Shown piece by piece: positions 8,746 to 17,414 of a stretch of DNA of 64,000 bases; within the stretch, counting starts at the first letter, position 1, and each line of letters begins with the position of its first letter. The notes beneath the pieces were generated by a model, which saw only the letters and a list, made by a program, of their open reading frames with translations, had not been told where the DNA came from and did no database searches. A program made the position numbers and the translations under genes. Location of the stretch: assembly GCF_014192575.1 (NCBI RefSeq), contig NZ_JACHYC010000003.1, positions 744,001 through 808,000 of the forward strand. Direction: 5' to 3'. The stretch comes from Variovorax sp. Sphag1AA. Its GTDB lineage: Bacteria > Pseudomonadota > Gammaproteobacteria > Burkholderiales > Burkholderiaceae_C.

Positions 8746-10164
8746 ATGAATTACAAGGTACGACATTGCGCCGCAGCCGCCCTGCTTTGCGCCGCTTCCT
8801 GGGCCGGCGCCCAACCTGCTGCACCCGCGCCGATGCCGCCGCTCACACCCGAGCAACAGCGCTTCCATGACATCTACAAGGAACTGGTCGAGATCAACAC
8901 CACGCACCTGAGCGGCAACAACACCGAGGCCGCGCAGGCCATGCGCAAGCACCTGCTGGATGCGGGTTTCAAGGCTGACGAAATCCAGCTCTTCGAGCCG
9001 TATCCCAACAAAGGCAATCTCGTCGTCCGCTTCAAGGGCACCGGTGCGAAGAAGCCGCTGCTGCTGCTCGCCCACATCGACGTGGTCGAGGCCCGGCGCT
9101 CCGACTGGAAGACCGACCCCTTCAAGCTGAAGGAAGACGACGGCTACTTCACCGCGCGCGGCTCGTCGGACGACAAGGCCATGGCCGCTTCGTTCGTGTC
9201 GATCCTGTCGCAGCTCAAGCGCGAAGGCTTCAAGCCGAACCGCGACATCGTGCTCGCACTCACGGCCGACGAAGAACTCGGCGACGTGCCCACCAACGGC
9301 GCCTTCTGGCTGGTGAACAACCAGCGCGCGCTGCTCGATGCCGAGTTCGGCATCAACGAAGGCGGCGGCGGCCAGTTGAACAACGGCAAGCCGGTGCTGC
9401 ACCGCGTGCAGGTGGCCGAGAAGATGTACACCACCTACAAGCTCGAAGTGCGCGACGTCGGCGGCCACAGCTCGCTGCCCACGCCGACCAATCCGGTCTA
9501 CGAACTCGGCACCGCGTTGGACCGTCTCGGCAAGTACCGCTTTCCGGTGAAGCTCGCCGAGGTCACTCAGAAGTACTTCGAACGCAGCGCGCAGTTCGAA
9601 ACCGGTCAGACCGCCGAAGACATGCGCGCCGTCGCCTCCGGCAAGCCCGACGAAGCGGCCACCGATCGCCTGTCGAAATCGGCGCTCTACAACGCAACGC
9701 TGCGCACCACCTGCGTGGCCACGCAGGTCACCGCGGGCCATGCGGAGAACGCACTGCCGCAATCGGCAAAGGCCACGGTCAACTGCCGCATCCTGCCGCA
9801 TGACGACCCGGCCGAGGTCGACGCCGCGCTGCGCAAGGTGCTCGAAACCCCGCGCATGAAGATCGAGCAGTCCAACCCGCCGCTGAAGAGCCCGCCCTCG
9901 CCGCTTCGTCCGGACGTGGTGCAGGTGGTGGAGTCGCTCACGCAGCAGATGTGGCCCGGCATTCCGGTCGTGCCGACGATGAGCACGGGCGCGACCGACA
10001 GCCGCTTCATGCGCAACATCGGCATCCCGATGTATGGCGTCTCGGGCATCTTCTCGGAGCCCAGCGATGCACGTGCGCACGGCCTCGACGAGCGTGTCGC
10101 GATTCCGCGGCTCTATGACGGCCGCGAGTTCATGTACCGCATGGTCAAGCAGTTCGCGCAGTAA
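8746..10164 (+). CDS. Secreted M20 family metallopeptidase
   Basis: A 472-residue zinc peptidase with a Sec signal peptide (basic start, hydrophobic core, likely cleavage after A-G-A before Q-P-A). Metal-site motifs are the His in L-A-H-I-D-V-V-E, the bridging Asp in S-S-D-D-K-A, the Glu pair in T-A-D-E-E-L-G-D, and a C-terminal His in A-H-G-L-D-E-R. The dimerisation domain contains V-G-G-H-S-S-L-P. In-frame ATGs lie at 8707, 8737 and 8746; the last is chosen because the AGGAG at 8730-8734 is 11 bases away and the signal peptide then starts normally. Its 3' end is four bases from the convergent helicase gene. It probably cleaves small peptides in the periplasm. Confidence 0.88.
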   Translation: MNYKVRHCAAAALLCAASWAGAQPAAPAPMPPLTPEQQRFHDIYKELVEINTTHLSGNNTEAAQAMRKHLLDAGFKADEIQLFEPYPNKGNLVVRFKGTGAKKPLLLLAHIDVVEARRSDWKTDPFKLKEDDGYFTARGSSDDKAMAASFVSILSQLKREGFKPNRDIVLALTADEELGDVPTNGAFWLVNNQRALLDAEFGINEGGGGQLNNGKPVLHRVQVAEKMYTTYKLEVRDVGGHSSLPTPTNPVYELGTALDRLGKYRFPVKLAEVTQKYFERSAQFETGQTAEDMRAVASGKPDEAATDRLSKSALYNATLRTTCVATQVTAGHAENALPQSAKATVNCRILPHDDPAEVDAALRKVLETPRMKIEQSNPPLKSPPSPLRPDVVQVVESLTQQMWPGIPVVPTMSTGATDSRFMRNIGIPMYGVSGIFSEPSDARAHGLDERVAIPRLYDGREFMYRMVKQFAQ

Positions 10165-10168
10165 CGCC

Positions 10169-11854
10169 TCACAGTTGGTCGACCGCTTCGACGTAGCCGG
10201 GCAGGAAGCAGCGCCGGCTACCGTCGGCGAATTCGACCGTGATCGATGCCGCATCGGCACTCACCACCTGGCCTTCGCCGTATCGCCCGACCTTGACCGG
10301 CTGGCGCAACGCAAAGGCCGGGGCGCGCATGCGGCGCGTCGCCGGACGTCTCAGCGGCGCGCGCGCGACGCGGGCCGCTGACGCTGCGGCAAGCGCTGCC
10401 TCATGGCGCGCGATGCGTCGGCAGTTGTCGCAGGTGCCACATCGCTCGACCGGCGCCTCGCCTTCGAGGTAGGCCAGCAGCACCTGCCAGCGGCACTGGC
10501 CGGTCTGCGCGTAGAACGCGATCCGGTCGAGCGCCTCGCGGTCCTGTTCCCGTTTCTGCCGGTAGCCGGCGGCGAGCAGATGCAGCGCCTCGGGCGTCAT
10601 GTCGCGACGCAGCAGGCGGATGCGTCCGTCCGGTAGCACCGCCAGCACTCGACTGCCGCGCAGCAGGCTCAATGCAACGCGAAGCTTGTTGCGTGGGATC
10701 GCGAGCTGTTCGCGCAATTGCGCGAGCGTGGTCTCGGGCGCATCGTCAGGCCATGCCTGGACCGCGCGATACACCGCATCGAGCTCTTCCTCTGCCGGAT
10801 AGCGGCCACCAAGAAAGAACTGCTGCACCGCCTTGTCCCGACGCAGGAAGAGCAGCGTGCACGACGACGGCGCACCGTCGCGCCCTGCGCGGCCGGACTC
10901 CTGGTAGTACGCATCCAGCGCCGATGGCATCTGGTAGTGCAGCACGAAGCGGATGTCGGGCTTGTCGATGCCCATGCCGAAGGCATTGGTCGCGACCATC
11001 ACGCGCGCTTCTCCGGACATGAAGGCGTCCTGCGCCTGCCGGCGATCCGCCGCCGCGCGGCGCCCGTGATAGAGCCCCACCGATTCGCCCGCATCGCGCA
11101 AGGCGTCATGCACCGCGACTGCCGCCCGTACCGTCGCGGCGTAGACGATGCCGCTGCCCGCGGTGCCGCGCACCAGCTCCAGCGCGCGGCGCAGCTTCTC
11201 GTCTTCGTGCGTGAGCTGCTCCACTGCGTAGTGCAGATTGGGCCGATAGGTGCCGGTGTCGATCCAGCCGCACTTCGGGATGCGCAGCCGAGCCATGATG
11301 TCCGCGGCAACCTCTTCGCTCGCAGTCGCGGTGAGCGCGAGCACCGGCGGGCGGCCGAGCTTCTCCAATGCCATCTCGATGTCGAGAAAGGCCGGGCGGA
11401 AATCGTGGCCCCACTGCGAGATGCAATGCGCCTCGTCCACCACCAGCAGCGACGTCTGCCGCTCAGTCAACAGTTGCAGAAACTCTGCATCGCCAAGCCG
11501 CTCGGGCGTAGTGAAGACGATCCTTGCGGTTCCGTCGCGCAGCGCCGCCTCGCCTGCGCGAATCTCGTCGGCCGGCACGTGGCTGTTGAACTGCACCGCT
11601 TCCACGCCGATCGCTTCGAGCTTTTCCTGCTGGTCCTTCATGAGCGCGATCAGCGGCGAGATCACGACCGTGCGCCCGGGCAGCATGAGCGATGGAAGCT
11701 GATAGCACAGCGACTTGCCCGCGCCGGTCGGCATGACCGCCAGCACCGGCAGGCCGCGGAGAACTCGCTCGATCACCTGCTGCTGGCCCGGTCGCAGCGA
11801 CTCGAGCCCGAAGGCGTCACGCAGCGTGCGTTTGAGGCGGCTTTCGAGCGACAT
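10169..11854 (-). CDS. RecQ-like ATP-dependent DNA helicase
   Basis: A 561-residue superfamily 2 helicase. Seen motifs: R-P-G-Q-Q-Q (motif 0), Walker A M-P-T-G-A-G-K-S, D-E-A-H in V-V-D-E-A-H-C-I-S-Q-W-G, T-A-T-A-S, and the arginine-finger region Q-E-S-G-R-A-G-R-D-G. A zinc site follows (C-R-W then C-G-T-C-D-N-C). The HRDC domain of full-length RecQ is missing; the C-terminus is instead a short beta-rich tail (G-R-Y-G-E-G-Q-V-V) like the Tudor-type tail of PcrA helicases. It probably unwinds forked or recombination intermediates. It is monocistronic and convergent with the peptidase gene. Confidence 0.92.
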   Translation of the reverse strand: MSLESRLKRTLRDAFGLESLRPGQQQVIERVLRGLPVLAVMPTGAGKSLCYQLPSLMLPGRTVVISPLIALMKDQQEKLEAIGVEAVQFNSHVPADEIRAGEAALRDGTARIVFTTPERLGDAEFLQLLTERQTSLLVVDEAHCISQWGHDFRPAFLDIEMALEKLGRPPVLALTATASEEVAADIMARLRIPKCGWIDTGTYRPNLHYAVEQLTHEDEKLRRALELVRGTAGSGIVYAATVRAAVAVHDALRDAGESVGLYHGRRAAADRRQAQDAFMSGEARVMVATNAFGMGIDKPDIRFVLHYQMPSALDAYYQESGRAGRDGAPSSCTLLFLRRDKAVQQFFLGGRYPAEEELDAVYRAVQAWPDDAPETTLAQLREQLAIPRNKLRVALSLLRGSRVLAVLPDGRIRLLRRDMTPEALHLLAAGYRQKREQDREALDRIAFYAQTGQCRWQVLLAYLEGEAPVERCGTCDNCRRIARHEAALAAASAARVARAPLRRPATRRMRAPAFALRQPVKVGRYGEGQVVSADAASITVEFADGSRRCFLPGYVEAVDQL

Positions 11855-11978
11855 TCAGTCGTCGTCCTTTCGCAGTGGCTTCCGGGCCAGATGCCGGATC
11901 TGGATGAACCATCTGACGACGGGCTGACGGGACCCTGAGTAGGACGATCGACACTCTCTCCGTGCGAGCGCCCTTGCG

Positions 11979-12776
11979 CTAGCGCAGCTTGCCGAGCCAC
12001 AGCGCCGTGAGCGCCGAGCGGTTCCGCACGCCGAACTTGCTGTAGATCGACTTGACGTGGAAGTGCGTGGTGTTCGGGCTCTGCTCCAGCGTTTGCGCGA
12101 TCTGTTTCTCGACATGGCCGTCGAGCATTCCGAGCAGCACCCGTCGTTCGGCCGGCGTCAACGGCGCATTCGCGATGAGAAGCCCGTGGCTCAGCAGCTG
12201 CTGCCGATAGAACCAGCGCAGCCCGCGCGTCACGAAGCCGAGGAGGCTGCTCTCCGATGCGGAGAACCGTGGCGCGTCCGCGTCACGGAAGATGAAGAGA
12301 TGGACCCGCACGTCGTCGTTGAGCGCAAGACGAACGGACATGCTGTCCGCATGCCCGACCGCCAAGTAGTGGCGGCGATAGTGCTCGCCCTCGAACCATT
12401 CGGGCGGAAGCGCCTCGAAGAGCCGGCGCGTGCGAAACGGCTCGTCGCCCGACACGGCCAGGACCTGCGAGAGGTCGACCTTGGTCGTCCAGAGCGTGTC
12501 GAACTGCTCCTGCACCGAAGCCGCGACCGGCGCAACCGGATGCAGCAGCCGGATCAGGCGGGGACGCCAGCCGAGCAGCGGGTCCGAAGGCGCGGGGGAA
12601 GGCAGTCGCACGACCACCGACCACAGCGCGTTGCGGGCCCCGAACATGGCGCACAGCGCCGCCAGCAAGTGCATGAGCGCGGCGTCGCCATCGCCGACCG
12701 AGAACTCGGCCAACCGGTCCCAGAGTGCATAGACGGCGTCGCTCCGGGAATTCATGGAATCCGCGCTTGAATGCAT
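11979..12776 (-). CDS. LuxR-type helix-turn-helix regulator
   Basis: A 265-residue regulator with a C-terminal LuxR helix-turn-helix (L-T-P-A-E-R-R-V-L to about the end; recognition part Q-S-P-N-T-T-H-F-H-V-K-S-I-Y). The N-terminal 190 residues or so have no receiver-domain aspartate pattern and resemble an uncharacterised sensory domain. The frame stays open upstream to 13295, but the upstream translation is low-complexity and arginine-rich, so the ATG at 12776 is preferred; its ribosome site is weak and the ATG at 12755 is an alternative. It is divergent from another LuxR-type gene at 13146. Confidence 0.78.
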   Translation of the reverse strand: MHSSADSMNSRSDAVYALWDRLAEFSVGDGDAALMHLLAALCAMFGARNALWSVVVRLPSPAPSDPLLGWRPRLIRLLHPVAPVAASVQEQFDTLWTTKVDLSQVLAVSGDEPFRTRRLFEALPPEWFEGEHYRRHYLAVGHADSMSVRLALNDDVRVHLFIFRDADAPRFSASESSLLGFVTRGLRWFYRQQLLSHGLLIANAPLTPAERRVLLGMLDGHVEKQIAQTLEQSPNTTHFHVKSIYSKFGVRNRSALTALWLGKLR

Positions 12777-12915
12777 GTCGCCCCCGAAAGAGTCTGCGGG
12801 CCGCAGACGTCGGCGAGCATAAAGGCCCTGAGGCCACCTTTCCAGGTAGTACCCAGACGCATCGGAGCGCACGATATTCAGCGCGGCGGAATCCAGGGCT
12901 CGACCGGATCGATCT

Positions 12916-13032
12916 TCATTGCAGCGCCCTCCAAGCGAGCGGAAGAAGAATGCAGGCGACGAAGGTGGCCACGTAGACCGGGGGCGTCCGCCTTGCAGCC
13001 GTGGAGAGGCTTCGAAAGAGTCGGTCGAACAT
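12916..13032 (-). CDS. Possible 38-residue single-span membrane peptide
   Basis: A short frame inside the 369-base gap between two divergent LuxR-type genes. It reads as a basic N-terminus (M-F-D-R-L-F-R-S, then A-A-R-R) followed by one hydrophobic segment (Y-V-A-T-F-V-A-C-I-L-L-P-L-A-W) and a short tail. A strong ribosome site, AGGAAAGG, lies six bases before the ATG. The rest of the gap shows no recognisable gene. Support is only the ribosome site and the membrane-peptide pattern, so it could be chance. Confidence 0.4.
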   Translation of the reverse strand: MFDRLFRSLSTAARRTPPVYVATFVACILLPLAWRALQ

Positions 13033-13145
13033 CGGCAACCTTTCCTTGGATTCGCGCTGAGTCCAAGCGTAGGAAATCGCCCATGGCGCCGCGTCATCCG
13101 AAGCAATGACGGACACAGAAGCTCATCAAAAGAAAGGAGCCCGAC

Positions 13146-14300
13146 ATGATCGGTTTGGAAGGAATCACCGCCCAGCAGCTCTCCGACGTGATCGGATCGA
13201 TCTACGACTGCGCCCTCGACCCCGGACTCTGGCCGGCCACCTGTCGCAGCATCGCCAACCTGTGCGCCAGCACCGGCGGCGGTATCTGCGTGCATGACCT
13301 GAAGCAGGTGCAGAACGACCAGCTCTTCGTCTTCGGCTACCAGCCGGAATTCCTGGAGAAGCTCGGCAGCCAGTTCGCGGAAAGCCCGATGGCTGCCGCC
13401 GACGTAGTCTCGAATGTCGGCGACGTGAATTCCCTCGCCGTGGAGCCCCGGCAGCTACTCGAAAGCCGGTTCTATCGCGAGGTCCTGGAGCCCTTCGGAT
13501 TGACGGACATGATCTGGTTTCCGGCGCTGCGCACCGGCGGCCGGATGGCATCGCTGCATGCGTCCCGCAATGACGCGCGGCCCTACTACCAGCAGCACGA
13601 CGTGCGGCTGTTCAAGCTGCTGTCTCCCCATGTGTGCCGCGCGCTCGCGATCTCGGACGCGCTCGACATCCGCGCGCTCCGGTCCGAGATGCTCGAGAAG
13701 ACCCTGGACGGCCTCGCCGCCGGCGTCTACCTCACGGCCAGCGACGGCCACGTGGTCTACATGAATGCCGCGGCCGAGCGTCAGGTGAGGGCCGGGCATT
13801 CGATCCGCCTCGCGAACAACCGGTTGTCCGCGATCGACCCGTCGGCTCGGGCAGCGCTGGCGAGGAACATCGATGCGGCGACGCGCACGGATGCGGGATC
13901 ACCGTGGAGCGAGCATTCCGTCGCGCTCCCCGATGGCACCGGCAGCGGCTACGTGGCCACCCTGCTGCCGATCGAGAACGGCCAGCGCAACGGCATCCTC
14001 GCGCCCTTCGCCGCCTCGGTCGCCGTGTTCATGCAGGACCCGATCCAGGTCCCGCTCATGCCGGGCGAGGCCTTCGCGCGGCTGCACGGACTGACCGGTG
14101 CCGAACTCCGGGTCCTGCTGGCGCTCTCGCAAGGGCTCGGCGGCATGGAGTCGGCGGAGATGCTCGGCATCAGCGAACCGACAGTGCGTACCCACCTTCA
14201 GCGCATCTTCTCCAAGACTGGGACGTCGAAGCAATCTGATCTCCTGAGCCTGCTGCATCGCTCCACGCCGCCGGTTCGCGTCGAAGCGAGCGTCCATTGA
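13146..14300 (+). CDS. LuxR-type regulator with N-terminal sensory domain
   Basis: A 384-residue regulator. The C-terminal helix-turn-helix spans about residues 315-375 (L-T-G-A-E-L-R-V-L-L-A-L-S-Q-G, then S-E-P-T-V-R-T-H-L-Q-R-I-F). The long N-terminal part is of the type seen in many proteobacterial regulators and includes a PAS-like section (A-G-V-Y-L-T-A-S-D-G-H-V-V-Y-M-N-A-A-A) at about 190-210. AAAGGAG eight bases before the ATG is a good ribosome site. It is divergent from the LuxR gene at 12776. Target genes are unknown. Confidence 0.85.
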   Translation: MIGLEGITAQQLSDVIGSIYDCALDPGLWPATCRSIANLCASTGGGICVHDLKQVQNDQLFVFGYQPEFLEKLGSQFAESPMAAADVVSNVGDVNSLAVEPRQLLESRFYREVLEPFGLTDMIWFPALRTGGRMASLHASRNDARPYYQQHDVRLFKLLSPHVCRALAISDALDIRALRSEMLEKTLDGLAAGVYLTASDGHVVYMNAAAERQVRAGHSIRLANNRLSAIDPSARAALARNIDAATRTDAGSPWSEHSVALPDGTGSGYVATLLPIENGQRNGILAPFAASVAVFMQDPIQVPLMPGEAFARLHGLTGAELRVLLALSQGLGGMESAEMLGISEPTVRTHLQRIFSKTGTSKQSDLLSLLHRSTPPVRVEASVH

Positions 14301-14480
14301 GGCTGGCGGCCTCGCGCCGATCGCCCGCTCATCAATCCGTGCACATCTTTCGGACTTTTGCGACTCCTTCCTACAACGCGCACGGGCTCACGGTCACAGC
14401 ATTTCAGAAGCCGGCTCGCGCCGGCAGACCTTGTTTTTGTCCGACTGCATTGACCGAAGCCAACCCCGGAGTACCGCACG

Positions 14481-14702
14481 ATGAAAGACGACCAAGACCT
14501 CAGCCAGACACCCACCGTACGCGGGCGCGGCTTTGCCGGCATGGATCCCGCACGCCAACGCGACATCGCCCGTGAAGGCGGACGCGCGGCCCACGAGAAA
14601 GGCACGGCCCACGAGTTCAGCCCCGCGGAAGCACGCGCCGCCGGCCTGAAGAGCCGGATGAATCGCATCGCGCGCGAAGCCGCGCAGCAAAAAGAGGGCT
14701 GA
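14481..14702 (+). CDS. KGG-domain stress-type protein
   Basis: A 73-residue hydrophilic protein. The middle matches the KGG/Con-10-type repeat (G-F-A-G-M-D-P-A-R-Q-R-D-I-A then G-G-R-A-A-H-E-K-G-T-A), the family of general-stress proteins such as YciG. Such proteins are abundant in stationary phase or desiccation; the biochemical role is not known. Small unrelated stress-type genes (DUF3606, DUF3182) follow on the same strand. A GC hairpin (GAGGCC/GGCCTC, 14725-14742) follows the stop and might be a weak terminator. Confidence 0.85.
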   Translation: MKDDQDLSQTPTVRGRGFAGMDPARQRDIAREGGRAAHEKGTAHEFSPAEARAAGLKSRMNRIAREAAQQKEG

Positions 14703-14724
14703 ACCCCCACGCGATGAATCGCAC

Positions 14725-14742
14725 GAGGCCTCAAGGGGCCTC
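14725..14742 (+). terminator. GC hairpin after KGG gene, weak terminator candidate
   Basis: GAGGCC, six-base loop, GGCCTC. It lies 22 bases after the KGG stop codon. There is no T-run, so intrinsic termination is uncertain. Confidence 0.3.
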
Positions 14743-14809
14743 GGCGTAACCTGCGTGACTTCTCTGGCCCCGTTCAGCGGGCCCCCGTGGCATCCCAATC
14801 GCGTTCCCC

Positions 14810-15151
14810 ATGACCCGCAAAGATCCACGGACCTTCCTGGAACGCACGCTGACGGCCATGAAGTCGTCGGCCTCCTGCGAGATCCGCACCAACGAGCACG
14901 AGCGAATCGCCGACGGGATGTCGCCGTCGGGCGATTCGCCGAGTTGGACCGTGCGGCCCTATCTCCGTGCGCGCGAAATCCGCGTCGGCTGGACCGACGG
15001 CCTGCTGATGCACAACGACGGCACGCCCTGCAACGGCGGCCTCTGGCATCCCGACACCGAATACAACCGGCTGCTGCTCCTGTCGGCCGTCGCGGAAGGA
15101 CAGCGCCTCTTCGGCCTGACGACGCACTGGCTCGAGGAACGCGACGCCTGA
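14810..15151 (+). CDS. Hypothetical protein, 113 aa
   Basis: A small soluble protein of no family I can name. The middle is rich in Trp, Gly and Asp (R-V-G-W-T-D-G-L-L-M-H-N-D-G-T-P) and two Cys are spaced far apart. No membrane segment or signal is visible. It lies in a same-strand row of short stress-type genes, between the KGG and DUF3606 genes, and has the GC-rich third-position bias of true coding DNA. The ribosome site is weak, so the exact start is uncertain. A stress-related role is suggested only by position. Confidence 0.55.
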   Translation: MTRKDPRTFLERTLTAMKSSASCEIRTNEHERIADGMSPSGDSPSWTVRPYLRAREIRVGWTDGLLMHNDGTPCNGGLWHPDTEYNRLLLLSAVAEGQRLFGLTTHWLEERDA

Positions 15152-15261
15152 AGCTCCAGACACCGGACCGCAGGACAGTGCGACGCCCCACCCGGGGCCG
15201 CTTCCTACATCCGGGAAACGCGGGCCCCGGTAGCTTCTGCGCGCACCCAAGGAGAGTTCAC

Positions 15262-15450
15262 ATGCCAGACAAACAAGCTGCCATGCAGCTTCACGCCGAA
15301 GTGACCGTGACCGAGGACGACGAAGTCCGCTACTGGATGGACACGCTCGGCGTGACGGAGGAAGCGCTACGGCGCGCAGTTGCCGATGCCGGAACCCGGC
15401 CCTGCGACGTGCGCGACTATCTGGGCGCGCCACCCGGCAACGCGATGTAG
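15262..15450 (+). CDS. DUF3606 small protein
   Basis: A 62-residue protein matching the DUF3606 pattern: D-D-E-V-R-Y-W-M-D-T-L-G-V-T-E-E-A-L-R-R-A-V, then D-V-R-D-Y-L. Members are common in Comamonadaceae; the function is unknown, and the helical core looks like a small DNA- or protein-binding unit. AAGGAG lies nine bases before the ATG. It is followed by the DUF3182 gene after 31 bases, so the two are probably in one transcript. Confidence 0.8.
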   Translation: MPDKQAAMQLHAEVTVTEDDEVRYWMDTLGVTEEALRRAVADAGTRPCDVRDYLGAPPGNAM

Positions 15451-15481
15451 CCCACGCCCCGCGAATGCCAGAGGCCCGACC

Positions 15482-16612
15482 ATGGCAGACCATGCGGGTG
15501 CGGTCCGGGGCCGTGTCTTCTCGTGGACCGTCGAGGGACATCATTTCGGCACCGAACATGAACGGGCCACGCGCAACGAAGTCTCGCGACGCCTTGCGGC
15601 GCTCAAGCATTTCGATTTCGCAGGCGAGTTCGACCCCGACCTGCGCCCCGCCCCTGAAGGCTCCCGCTATTTCGTACCCAGCGACACGCTCCACGTCGAC
15701 ACGGCGGCGGCGCTCGGCATCCGCGGGCCCGACGATCTGTTCGGTGGCGTCGTGCCGCATCCGTTCGTGGCGTCCAAGGTCATCACGCACTCGCTGGTGC
15801 ATCCCGATGCCGTGCGGCCCGAAGGCTGGGTGGCGCATTTCGGCGATGCGGTCGCGGACGCCACGCTGAAGGGCTTTTCCGCCTTCACACGTGCCGATGC
15901 GCTGCAGGCTGGCCGGCAACTGCTTTCGGACGGCGAGGTGCGCGTGAAGCCGGCGCGCGCGGCCGGCGGCAAGGACCAGAGCGTGGTGACCGATGCGACG
16001 GAACTCGCGCGCCGCCTCGACGCTCTGGACCCGGAAGAGCTGCGCACCTTCGGTGTCGTGCTCGAAGAAAACCTGAGCGACCCGATCGTCCACAGCGTGG
16101 GCCAGGTGCGCGTCGACGGCATCGTCGCCAGCTACCACGGCGTGCAGCGCGAGACGCGCAGCAACCGCAACCACGTGATCTACGGCGGCACCGACCTGCA
16201 CATGGTGCGCGGCGATTTCGATGCGCTGCTGCGACAGCCACTCGCGCCGGGCGTGCGGCGCGCGGTCGAGCAAGCGGCGCTCTATCACGCGGCGGTGGTC
16301 GACTGCTACCCCGGCTTCTTCGCCTCACGCATCAACTACGACGTGGCGCAGGGCCCTAACCAGCGCGGCGAGCCCCGCAGTGGCGTCCTGGAGCAGTCGT
16401 GGCGCATTGGCGGCGCGACCGGCGCGGAGGTCGCGGCGCTCGAAGCTTTCCGCCTGCGCGAAGATCGCGGCGTGGTCCGTGCCTCGTGCGTCGAGGCCTA
16501 CGGCGGCACGGCTCCGCCGCCGCGCGCGACGGTCTATTTCCATGGTCACGATCCGGAGATCGGGCCCATTGCCAAATACGCCTTCATCCAACCCGATGCC
16601 GACCCTGACTAG
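15482..16612 (+). CDS. DUF3182 family protein, ATP-grasp-like
   Basis: A 376-residue protein that I recognise as DUF3182, a family from beta-proteobacteria. Middle segments (V-R-V-K-P-A-R-A-A-G-G-K-D-Q then V-V-L-E-E-N-L) look like the nucleotide-binding strands and acidic patch of ATP-grasp enzymes, which join a carboxylate to an amine using ATP. No substrate can be named. The C-terminus (P-I-A-K-Y-A-F-I-Q-P) overlaps the start of the hydrolase gene by 17 bases, a sign of translational coupling and of a joint function. Confidence 0.75.
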   Translation: MADHAGAVRGRVFSWTVEGHHFGTEHERATRNEVSRRLAALKHFDFAGEFDPDLRPAPEGSRYFVPSDTLHVDTAAALGIRGPDDLFGGVVPHPFVASKVITHSLVHPDAVRPEGWVAHFGDAVADATLKGFSAFTRADALQAGRQLLSDGEVRVKPARAAGGKDQSVVTDATELARRLDALDPEELRTFGVVLEENLSDPIVHSVGQVRVDGIVASYHGVQRETRSNRNHVIYGGTDLHMVRGDFDALLRQPLAPGVRRAVEQAALYHAAVVDCYPGFFASRINYDVAQGPNQRGEPRSGVLEQSWRIGGATGAEVAALEAFRLREDRGVVRASCVEAYGGTAPPPRATVYFHGHDPEIGPIAKYAFIQPDADPD

Positions 16613-17372
16613 AACCATCGAGATCCCTGTCGACGACCAGCACATCGACGGCACGCTGGTCGCGCCCTCCCACGTCATTCCCGGCGTGTTGCTCGTCCAC
16701 GGCTGGGACGGCAGCCAGGCGCAGTACATCGCACGCGCGCACGAGCTCGCCGCATTGGGCTGCGTTTGCCTTGCAATCGACCTGCGGGGCCATGCGCGCC
16801 ACCAGTCGCAGCGCCTCGCCGTGACGCGCGGGGACAACCTGCAGGACGTGCTCGCCGCCTATGACGCGTTAGCCGCCCATCCGAGCGTGGACGACAAATC
16901 GATCGCGATCGTCGGCAGCAGCTACGGCGGCTACCTTGCGGCCCTCGCGAGCGCGCTGCGGCCGACCCGCTGGCTCGCCTTGCGGGCGCCGGCGATCTAC
17001 CGCGACGAGAACTGGGACGTTCCCAAGGGCAAGCTCGACCGCGAGGACCTGAACGCCTACCGCCGCACAGCGATCCGGCCCGAGGAAAACCGTGCGCTGC
17101 AGGCCTGCGCGGATTTCCGCGGCGATGTGCTGGTGGTCGAATCCGAGATCGACAAGACCGTGCCGCACGAAGTGATCGAGAACTACGTCCACGCCTTCAA
17201 GCATGTACGCTCGATCACCTACCGCGTGCTCTCCGATGCAGACCACGCGTTGTCGACCGACGAGATGCGGCACGCCTACGGAATCCAGCTCGTGAGCTGG
17301 ATGACCGAGATGGTGCTCGGCGCCAAGGCTGCGGCCGGAAAGATCCGTCCGGTGCCGCGCGTGCCCGCATAG
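16596..17372 (+). CDS. Alpha/beta-hydrolase
   Basis: A 258-residue hydrolase of the S9/DLH-like alpha/beta fold. It has an oxyanion-type V-H-G-W-D-G, the nucleophile elbow G-S-S-Y-G-G (Ser near residue 109), an acid in E-S-E-I-D-K-T-V, and the His in S-D-A-D-H-A-L-S. There is no signal peptide, so it is cytoplasmic. Its ATG at 16596 lies inside the end of the DUF3182 gene. The pairing of an ATP-grasp-like enzyme with a hydrolase suggests synthesis and cleavage of a small conjugate; this is inference only. Confidence 0.85.
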   Translation: MPTLTRTIEIPVDDQHIDGTLVAPSHVIPGVLLVHGWDGSQAQYIARAHELAALGCVCLAIDLRGHARHQSQRLAVTRGDNLQDVLAAYDALAAHPSVDDKSIAIVGSSYGGYLAALASALRPTRWLALRAPAIYRDENWDVPKGKLDREDLNAYRRTAIRPEENRALQACADFRGDVLVVESEIDKTVPHEVIENYVHAFKHVRSITYRVLSDADHALSTDEMRHAYGIQLVSWMTEMVLGAKAAAGKIRPVPRVPA

Positions 17373-17414
17373 AGGCATACTCGGCGCCGAACATAACTCG
17401 TCAGATCAAGCCGA

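Noticed and set aside
12777..13295. N-terminal extension of the LuxR regulator to 438 residues
   Set aside because: The added segment is Arg/Ser-rich without structure and crosses into the divergent gene; the ATG at 12776 gives a normal-size protein.
14410..14440. GCCGGC-TCGC-GCCGGC hairpin followed by a short T-run as a terminator of the LuxR gene
   Set aside because: The T-run begins some bases after the stem and is broken by G, and the element is only 40 bases before the KGG gene start, so its role is too uncertain to annotate.
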